A stretch of DNA of 12,090 nucleotides, taken from assembly GCA_030627155.1 (NCBI GenBank), contig DAOUSP010000020.1, positions 1 to 12,090 of the forward strand, written 5' to 3'. The position numbers were made by a program, and so were the translations under genes. The notes under the pieces were generated by a model that worked only from the letters and a program-made list of their open reading frames with translations, was not told the DNA's origin and did no database searches. This DNA is from Candidatus Aminicenantota bacterium. Lineage in GTDB: Bacteria > Acidobacteriota > Aminicenantia > Aminicenantales > Aminicenantaceae. Position 1 is the first letter of the stretch, and each line of letters begins with the position of its first letter. This document shows positions 6,720 to 12,090 of this stretch, one piece after another.

Positions 6720-6947
6720 TTTTTACAAATTTTCACAATTTCTTGATTTAAATTTTTCTTCTATTCTAAAGATTGAGCTAATATCTCTGATGTATGAAAA
6801 ATTCGAAAGGATTTTTTTTCTAAGAAAGGGGTTGTCCAGTTGGAATTCCTACTGGATAAGATTTCTCACATTTTTTACAGTCGGCACAGAAATCAATGAG
6901 AGAAGCGGCTTCCTTGAAAGATCTTGGTACAGCAGTCAGTAGTATGT
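6720..6947. other. convergent gap between HD-GYP and ftsK genes
   Basis: This 228-bp stretch is AT-rich. It holds a T-rich run (6812-6819), a 22-bp dyad at 6835-6856 and most of the Cys-rich minus-strand frame described at 6820-7008. No convincing intrinsic terminator (GC stem directly followed by T-run) is visible for either flanking gene. Confidence 0.5.
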
Positions 6948-7008
6948 CTATTCCTCCTCTTCCATCTTCTCGAGATATGTTTGGGGTTCTACCAGTATTT
7001 CTCTTGGT
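6820..7008 (-). other. open frame with CxxCxxC motif and no start codon
   Basis: On the minus strand a frame stays open for 62 codons to a TAG at 6820-6822. It overlaps the ftsK 3' end in another frame. Its second half reads DFCADCKKCEKSYPVGIP and then TGQPLS, with Cys spaced C-x2-C-x2-C and a Tyr-Pro where a fourth Cys-Pro of a 4Fe-4S ferredoxin motif would fall. No ATG, GTG or TTG occurs in the frame. It may be chance, a decayed 3' remnant of an iron-sulfur or zinc-ribbon gene, or a product needing an unusual start. I cannot assign a function. Confidence 0.25.
6835..6856. repeat. 22-bp near-perfect palindrome
   Basis: TCCAGT (6835-6840) and ACTGGA (6851-6856) flank the palindrome GGAATTCC (6842-6849), with a single symmetric T/T mismatch. 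The symmetry extends to 6832-6859 with one further mismatch. It is not followed by a T-run on either strand, so it looks more like an operator or a short structured element than a terminator. Confidence 0.5.
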
Positions 7009-9242
7009 TTACTCCCTTCTGATGGCCCAACAATACCTTCCTGCTCCATCTGGTCTATTATTCTTGCTGCTCGGGCATAGCCTAACTTGAATTTTCTCTG
7101 AAGGTAAGATGCCGAGGCTTGCCCTGTCATAAGAATAAGTTCTACGGCTTTTTCAAAGAGCGGGTCTTTTTCTCCTTCTTCCTCAACCTTGCCAGCTGGA
7201 CTTTTAAGAACCTTAATAATTTTCTCATCATACTGGGGTTTCCCCTGGGCTTTCACAAAGTTTACAAGCCGTGTGATTTCTGACAAGGAAATATAAGAAC
7301 AATGCAGCCTGAGTAGGCGGGGATAGTTAGGTGGCATGAATAGCAGGTCTCCTCTACCAAGAAGTTTTTCTGCGCCGGAAGTATCTATGATTACTCGGGA
7401 GTCAATTTTTGATGGTACCCGCAAGGCAATGCGGCAGGAAAAATTGTTTTTCACAGTTCCAGTAATGACATCAATGGAAGGTCTCTGGGTAGCCATTACA
7501 AGGTGAATACCAACAGCTCTTGCTAATTGAGCCAATCGCGCGATACAGTATTCAATCTCCTGGGTTCCGACCATCATCAATTCTGATAATTCGTCAATGA
7601 TTATAACAACATATGGAAGAGGCTTAAGCCCTTCCTCCTGACTTTCTCCCTTGCCTAACTCTTCGGCCCTTTTTTTGACAAGTTGATTGTATTGTTCAAT
7701 GTTTCTTACCTTCATCTCATGAAGCATCCTGTAGCGATCTTCCATTTTTTTAATCGCGTCAAAAAAGATATGACTTGCTTTTTTAGGGTCTCTTACAACA
7801 GGACAGAACAGATGGGGGATACCGTCATAAAGAGAGAATTCTAAGCGTTTGGGGTCAACAAGGATAAGTTTCACTTCTTCTGGGGTTGCCTTGTAAAGGA
7901 TGCTGGCAATCAGGGTGTTAAGAGCTATGCTCTTGCCTGAACCTGTTGCCCCGGCTATTAGCAAATGTGGCATAATAGCTAAATCTGTGACATAGACTTC
8001 ACCGTGGACAGTCTTTCCAAGAGCAAAAGTCAGCTTGGAAGGCGACTTTATAAAATTTTCTGATTCTATGACATCGCGAATCTTTATGATTTCTCTTCTA
8101 TTATTTGGGACTTCTATACCAAGAGAGGATTTTCCAGGAATCCTTTGGATCCTGACGGATTCGGCTCCTAAAGCCAGAGATAAATCTTCTGATAAATTTG
8201 CTACTTGGCTCACTTTTATCCCCGGGTAAGGGTAAAATTCATAAGTTGTGATGATAGGGCCAGGGTGGTATTCTCTGACTTCTCCCTCCACGCGGAACTC
8301 TTTCAATTTTGCTTCGATTTTCTGTTTTTTCTCATAAAGTTCATTTTTATCGATTTTTTCGACTTCTTTCCCAGGATCCAGAAGACTGATAGGAGGAAAA
8401 TGATAGTCTCCTTTTTGCGCCATTTCAGGGAAAAGAAATTTTTCTTTCAATGCAGGTTTGATAGCTTTTCCAGAAAAAGGTTCATAGAGAGAAGCTTTTT
8501 TTTCGGCTTTCTGGGGCTTATAGGCCTTTTCTTGGACCTCTTTCTGCTGTTGGGAATATTTATCCAGAACCTTCTTCCGCATTTTTCTGCGTTGTTTTTC
8601 TTTTTTGTAATCAGTGATACGGATTCTGACTTCTTTAAACACGAAGTGAAAAAATGTGGAAACAAGGCCTATAATTTTTCCAAGAGAAAAACGTGTAGTG
8701 AATGCTAAAAAAAGAACCAGCAGCCCAAAAAGAACAACATATGTGCCTGTGTGATTAAATTGTTGAATCAAAAAAGAGGAAAAAATAGAGCCCAAAAGGC
8801 CTCCTGAGTAAATTTCTGCTCCCTTCCAGGATATATCTTGAAAGATCATATGAAAAAGACTGCTTAAAATAAGAATGAGAAAAAAGATGCCGCCTGTTTT
8901 AAAGAACAGCCGCTTATCTTCTTTGGGAATAATGGCGTATATTCCAAGGTAAACGATGGCAAGAGTTAGAAAAAATGAGATTAAGCCTAAAAATTGCAGA
9001 AGAGCTTCGGCAATATAAGCTCCAATCCTTCCGCCATAATTATGAATCTTTTGCGTGGATGTGGAAACAGAGGCCCATGAAGGGTCCTGAGAGTTATAGC
9101 TAATCAAACTTATGAATAGAAAGATTGAAAAGAAAATAAGAAAAAGGCCAAAGATTTCAAGAGATTTGATTCTACTTTTTCTTTTCTTATTTCTTTTATG
9201 TTGCTTGGTAGGAAGGGATGGATTTTTTTGCCTTTTTTTCAT
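6948..9242 (-). CDS. ftsK: FtsK/SpoIIIE family DNA translocase
   Basis: A septum-associated, ATP-driven DNA pump that clears and aligns chromosome termini during division. The 764 residues are complete. A basic N-terminus (1-27) precedes about four membrane segments (near 29-48, 82-104, 113-134 and 165-182). A Lys/Glu-rich linker (about 205-300) is short compared with E. coli FtsK. The motor domain has Walker A GATGSGKS (431-438), the VDPKRLEF segment (462-469), Walker B VVIIIDEL (545-552) and ATQRPS (584-589). A C-terminal gamma winged helix (about 693-755) includes YARAARIIDQMEQEGIVGP, the module that reads KOPS-type DNA signals and contacts XerD in well-studied species. The ATG at 9240-9242 has no SD; a TATAAT ends seven bases before it. 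The gene lies 117 bp downstream of the sulfatase-like gene on the same strand. Confidence 0.95.
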   Translation of the reverse strand: MKKRQKNPSLPTKQHKRNKKRKSRIKSLEIFGLFLIFFSIFLFISLISYNSQDPSWASVSTSTQKIHNYGGRIGAYIAEALLQFLGLISFFLTLAIVYLGIYAIIPKEDKRLFFKTGGIFFLILILSSLFHMIFQDISWKGAEIYSGGLLGSIFSSFLIQQFNHTGTYVVLFGLLVLFLAFTTRFSLGKIIGLVSTFFHFVFKEVRIRITDYKKEKQRRKMRKKVLDKYSQQQKEVQEKAYKPQKAEKKASLYEPFSGKAIKPALKEKFLFPEMAQKGDYHFPPISLLDPGKEVEKIDKNELYEKKQKIEAKLKEFRVEGEVREYHPGPIITTYEFYPYPGIKVSQVANLSEDLSLALGAESVRIQRIPGKSSLGIEVPNNRREIIKIRDVIESENFIKSPSKLTFALGKTVHGEVYVTDLAIMPHLLIAGATGSGKSIALNTLIASILYKATPEEVKLILVDPKRLEFSLYDGIPHLFCPVVRDPKKASHIFFDAIKKMEDRYRMLHEMKVRNIEQYNQLVKKRAEELGKGESQEEGLKPLPYVVIIIDELSELMMVGTQEIEYCIARLAQLARAVGIHLVMATQRPSIDVITGTVKNNFSCRIALRVPSKIDSRVIIDTSGAEKLLGRGDLLFMPPNYPRLLRLHCSYISLSEITRLVNFVKAQGKPQYDEKIIKVLKSPAGKVEEEGEKDPLFEKAVELILMTGQASASYLQRKFKLGYARAARIIDQMEQEGIVGPSEGSKPREILVEPQTYLEKMEEEE

Positions 9243-9249
9243 TTATAAA

Positions 9250-9279
9250 ATTATATCATATTTGATAAATGACTTTAAA
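9250..9279 (-). promoter_or_regulatory. putative ftsK promoter adjoining the start codon
   Basis: A perfect TATAAT (9255-9250) is separated from the ATG at 9242 by seven bases. A weak -35 TTTAAA (9279-9274) is 18 bases upstream. With no SD present, this layout predicts a leaderless ftsK message. Confidence 0.4.
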
Positions 9280-9333
9280 TGAAATAAAAGAATTTCGCTC
9301 CTGGAAATGCCGTAAACAAAAATATTTATTATT

Positions 9334-9348
9334 TTATAAATTTTATAA
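9334..9348. repeat. AT-only inverted repeat after the sulfatase-like gene
   Basis: TTATAAA (9334-9340) and TTTATAA (9342-9348) form a perfect 7-bp dyad around one base, just beyond the stop codon at 9360. It contains no G or C, so it is a poor terminator and may simply reflect low complexity. Confidence 0.3.
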
Positions 9349-9359
9349 TAGTTGATTTT

Positions 9360-11327
9360 TTAATGTATGTAACCTAAAGCCTTGAGCTGTTCCCTTAAAG
9401 TATCATCTATTTCTGTTTTCTCTTTTTTTCTTTTTTTAGCATTTCTATAGATTGCATTTATCTGATTTATGATTTGATTGACAATTTTAGGGTTTTCATC
9501 TGCGATGTTATTTTTTTCAAGAGGGTCTTTATCAAGATCGTAAAGTTCGACATGTTTGCTGTTTGGCGGAGGGAAGAGAAAAAAGCTTAAGTCTTCAGCT
9601 TTATATTTTTTATTTATTATGAGTTTGTATTTTTCCAAGTTCATGGAGAGTTTTTGTGGGATATGAGAATCTAAAATGTTATCTGCTTTTTCAGCAAGAA
9701 ATACTCTTTCTTTTTGCTTCTTTCCTTTTATTAAAGGAATTAAACTTTGACCATCGAGTTTTAATTTAGGACTTTCCAAGCGCAGCTCTTCCAATACTGT
9801 TGGCATGATATCAACAAGACGTACAATGTTTTTTATTTTTTTGCCCGCAAATCGTGAATAAGGAAATTTGATGATAAGAGGAACTTTTAATTGCTCATTA
9901 TAAAGACTGTTTGCATGTTCCCAGGATTTATGATCATAAAATTCTTCCCCATGATCGCTGGTAAAAATAATCATTGTATGGTCATAAAAAGACATGTTTT
10001 TTAATTTCTCTATTAGAGGTTTTATTAAATATTCATCTGTATATCGTATTTCTGCATCGTAAAGACTTATGATGTTTTTGCGCTCTTCTTCGGAAAGTTT
10101 TTTGAAAATACCCTTTTTCCCACCTATATAGCGAAGTAAATCTAAATTTTGCCACTTAGCATTATGATCAATAAACATTCTATTATATGGATGAGGGCAG
10201 TCATAAGGATTATGAGGTTGGTAAGTATGAATAAAAAGAAAAAAATTTTTATCTTTATTATAGTCAAGCCATTTTGAAGCACTTTTATAAATATGCTCCG
10301 GGGAATTATTAAAGTAAATTCCTTGAGTTATTTCTCTATAAGAATCGAAGCCTTTAGAAAATCCATAATTTGAACTTACAAAACCGCCTCCGGTAAAAGC
10401 TGAGCAAAAGAAATTATTGTTCCTTAATATATCAGCTAATGTGATAATAGACGAATCCATTTTTTCATATTCATAATAAACTTGGTGGTGAACATCGTAA
10501 AGAGAAGTCAGCATAGAAATATGAGAAGGAAGAGTCCATGGAGAAGGAGCGTATGTGTTTAAAAATAGAACGCTATCTGAAACTAAAGAATCTATGTTAG
10601 GGCTTGTTTTTCTATTATATCCGTAGCATCCTAAGTGGTCAGCACGAAGAGTATCAACAGAAATAAGGATAATATTTCGGTTGTTTTTCCCTTTGTTATA
10701 AAGTACGGGATTATACCAAAAAGAAAATTTTTTGCTATTGCCTTCTGTTACAAGTGAAAATTGTGCTTCCTTTGTGCTAAAAGGTAGAAATATTCTATGT
10801 TGTGAAAAAATATATTTTTGTTTGTTAGACTGAAAATTTAAATACTTTTGGAATACGATCTTTTTTTTCCCTTTGATCTCAAGTACGATTAAAAAATTTA
10901 CGCCTTTTTCTTTATTTTCTACAATAAAATGAGGGTTTCTTGAATCTTCATTTTTAATAATTCCTATTCCAAATTCTAATACTGAGGCTTTAGAAAGGTA
11001 ATGATTAAAGATATATGTGCTTTTTGGTGGGGCAAAGATTATGTTAAGTTCCCTTTGTCCTAGTTTTAATTTTCTTTTTATTCCAAAAGGATTATGGCCT
11101 TTCCCTAAATCCGATATAAGACTTGATTTTGGTGGAAAATGTTTATCTGATAATAATGCAGTTTCGGTATAAAGCTTAAGTGGACTATTTTTAATATTTT
11201 CTTGGTTTAGATTGTCAATGAATCTAAACATTTCAAATTGAGATTTGGAATATTTGGAGCAGGATGAAAAAAAAATTAAGGTTGCGATAAGAAAAGGAAT
11301 TAGATACTTCAAATAATTCATTCTCAT
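9360..11327 (-). CDS. sulfatase-family (alkaline phosphatase superfamily) lipoprotein
   Basis: With the ATG at 11327 the protein has 655 residues. It opens with a lipoprotein signal peptide: hydrophobic LIPFLIATLIFF, then FSSC with the lipidated Cys at 23. Residues of about 75-210 form a beta-rich domain of the jelly-roll type often found before such enzymes. The catalytic domain starts with NIILISVDTLRADHLGCYGY (metal ligand D225) and contains a second metal site SDHGEEF (D458, H459). The usual C/S-x-P-S-R sulfatase motif is replaced by T265-L-P-S-H269, so the formylglycine residue cannot form and Thr may be the nucleophile, as in some phosphotransferases of the superfamily. The tail ends LKALGYIH, as in many related proteins. 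The frame is open up to 11474, but that extension would place 49 residues before the signal peptide and contains the promoter. The gene is visibly more AT-rich than its neighbours. The substrate is unknown. Confidence 0.85.
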   Translation of the reverse strand: MRMNYLKYLIPFLIATLIFFSSCSKYSKSQFEMFRFIDNLNQENIKNSPLKLYTETALLSDKHFPPKSSLISDLGKGHNPFGIKRKLKLGQRELNIIFAPPKSTYIFNHYLSKASVLEFGIGIIKNEDSRNPHFIVENKEKGVNFLIVLEIKGKKKIVFQKYLNFQSNKQKYIFSQHRIFLPFSTKEAQFSLVTEGNSKKFSFWYNPVLYNKGKNNRNIILISVDTLRADHLGCYGYNRKTSPNIDSLVSDSVLFLNTYAPSPWTLPSHISMLTSLYDVHHQVYYEYEKMDSSIITLADILRNNNFFCSAFTGGGFVSSNYGFSKGFDSYREITQGIYFNNSPEHIYKSASKWLDYNKDKNFFLFIHTYQPHNPYDCPHPYNRMFIDHNAKWQNLDLLRYIGGKKGIFKKLSEEERKNIISLYDAEIRYTDEYLIKPLIEKLKNMSFYDHTMIIFTSDHGEEFYDHKSWEHANSLYNEQLKVPLIIKFPYSRFAGKKIKNIVRLVDIMPTVLEELRLESPKLKLDGQSLIPLIKGKKQKERVFLAEKADNILDSHIPQKLSMNLEKYKLIINKKYKAEDLSFFLFPPPNSKHVELYDLDKDPLEKNNIADENPKIVNQIINQINAIYRNAKKRKKEKTEIDDTLREQLKALGYIH

Positions 11328-11645
11328 AAAAAATATTCTATACAAGTGTAAGTTTATAGTCAATTTTTCCAATATGAAACGTGAAATAGCCCGTACTTTG
11401 ACCAGACAGTCATAGTCCTCAAAATTAGTTGCGTCGGAGGAAAAAGCAGTAGCCGAAGAATCTGATCGATTCAAGATGAATAAGTATGCAGTTGTTTTAG
11501 GGGCTTATTCTTTAGAGTCTAAATTGTCTCTATTATATTGGGAATTTTTAGATGTTGTTATTTAATTTCTAAAAGTATGGGGAAAACACCTAGAGCTATT
11601 TTATAAATTCATTTTCGGAGAATCATTTACAATTTTTGTATCCAT
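11328..11645. other. 318-bp intergenic region between rsmA and the sulfatase-like gene
   Basis: Apart from the promoter at 11335-11363 I see little here. There is a short dyad TTTAGAGTCTAAA (11511-11523) without a T-run, and the in-frame upstream extension of the sulfatase-like ORF (to 11474), which does not look like conserved protein. No tRNA or further gene was recognised. Confidence 0.5.
11335..11363 (-). promoter_or_regulatory. promoter of the sulfatase-like gene
   Basis: On the minus strand TTGACT (11363-11358), a 17-base spacer and TAGAAT (11340-11335) each match the consensus at five of six positions. The ATG at 11327 follows after seven bases with no SD, predicting a leaderless transcript and fixing the start just before the signal peptide. 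Confidence 0.55.
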
Positions 11646-12090
11646 TTATGATTTTTGAGTTACAGAACCAAGAGAATGTAAAAAATTAAATAGCGATACA
11701 TATTGAGAAATATGTATCTGTTCAGGACGAGAGTTGCTTTCTATTCCGCACTTTTTTAGTCCATCTTTAATGAGAGAAGGAGAAATGTTTAATTTTTTTA
11801 AGTTATTAAAAATTGTCTTTCTCCTATGACGAAAAACTCCTTTTAGAAAACTCAAGAAAAGGTCTTGATTTTCCAATGAGAACAGAGAAATTTCCCTTGT
11901 CCTAATATAAATAAGGGCTGATCTTACTTTAGGATGAGGAGAAAAAGATTTTGGTTCAATGATGAAATGAAGCTTTGTAAAAAAATAGTTCTGGAAAAGG
12001 ATAGAAATAGGGGCAAATTTTTTCGAGCCTGGTTGAGCACAGAGCCGTTCAGCAACTTCTTTTTGAAGGAGAAAAGTGCATTGTGTGATG
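11646..12090 (-). CDS. rsmA: RsmA/KsgA 16S rRNA dimethyladenosine transferase, C-terminal part
   Basis: RsmA dimethylates two adjacent adenines in the 3' terminal hairpin of 16S rRNA using S-adenosylmethionine, a late step in small-subunit assembly. The frame is open from the window edge, so the N-terminal Rossmann domain with the SAM motifs lies outside; 147 residues plus the stop are visible. Family marks are clear in order: LLQKEVAERLCAQPGSKKFA (catalytic-domain end), FSPHPKVRSALIYI, then the C-terminal helical domain with FRHRRKTIFNNLKKL and SRPEQIHISQYVSLFNFLHSL. An internal TTG at 11874-11876 is only a Leu codon, not the start. The stop is TAA at 11646. It lies upstream of the sulfatase-like gene on the same strand, separated by a promoter-bearing gap, so the two are probably independent. 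Confidence 0.93.
   Translation of the reverse strand, partial: ITQCTFLLQKEVAERLCAQPGSKKFAPISILFQNYFFTKLHFIIEPKSFSPHPKVRSALIYIRTREISLFSLENQDLFLSFLKGVFRHRRKTIFNNLKKLNISPSLIKDGLKKCGIESNSRPEQIHISQYVSLFNFLHSLGSVTQKS

Noticed and set aside
8205..8708. Plus-strand 167-codon frame inside ftsK
   Set aside because: It is a Phe-rich antisense shadow of the Lys/Glu-rich ftsK linker.
9331..9350. Intrinsic terminator after the sulfatase-like gene
   Set aside because: The stem is entirely A/T and would be unstable; listed only as a repeat.
11328..11474. N-terminal extension of the sulfatase-like protein
   Set aside because: It would put 49 residues in front of a clear lipoprotein signal peptide and covers a good promoter; treated as non-coding.
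11380..11475. Possible tRNA or structured RNA upstream of the sulfatase-like gene
   Set aside because: No T-arm consensus, no cloverleaf pairing and no CCA context could be found.
11646..11876. A separate 76-residue gene starting at TTG
   Set aside because: The frame continues upstream to the window edge with clear RsmA/KsgA motifs; the TTG is an internal Leu codon.

Overview
The window is a moderately AT-rich piece of a bacterial chromosome made up mostly of housekeeping genes. The lineage cannot be fixed from the sequence. A diderm, deep-branching bacterium (for example Aminicenantes- or Acidobacteria-like) is a low-confidence guess. It rests on a lipoprotein sulfatase-fold enzyme ending in LKALGYIH, an anti-sigma factor with a beta-sandwich sensor domain, and holB next to a RicT/PSP1 gene. 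Nothing indicates a phage, plasmid, transposase, CRISPR array, tRNA or rRNA.

Layout. Positions 1-138 hold a GC-richer segment with a long imperfect inverted repeat. Positions 176-4365 (+) are a tight operon: uvrA (nucleotide excision repair), holB (clamp-loader delta prime) and ricT (PSP1 family), with overlapping gene ends. Positions 4438-5655 (-) are a sigma/anti-sigma pair. Divergent from it, 5761-6719 (+) carries a 61-codon reading frame overlapping an HD-GYP phosphodiesterase gene by four bases. The overlap lies directly on an A_AAA_AAG slippery heptamer. After a 228-bp convergent gap, ftsK (9242-6948, -), a sulfatase-fold lipoprotein gene (11327-9360, -) and the 3' part of rsmA/ksgA (12090-11646, -) fill the rest.

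The genes serve DNA repair, replication, chromosome segregation and rRNA maturation. The 4.4-6.7 kb block is a small regulatory module that probably couples envelope sensing (sigma/anti-sigma) with cyclic-di-GMP turnover (HD-GYP).

Points most worth a second look: a UvrA without the usual insertion domain; the A_AAA_AAG/TGA junction in front of the HD-GYP gene; -10 boxes 7-8 bases from the start codon with no Shine-Dalgarno at transcription-unit heads, while operon-internal genes have good ones; a sulfatase-fold enzyme with Thr at the formylglycine position; and a cysteine-rich frame without a start codon downstream of ftsK. I found no clearly new multi-gene system.
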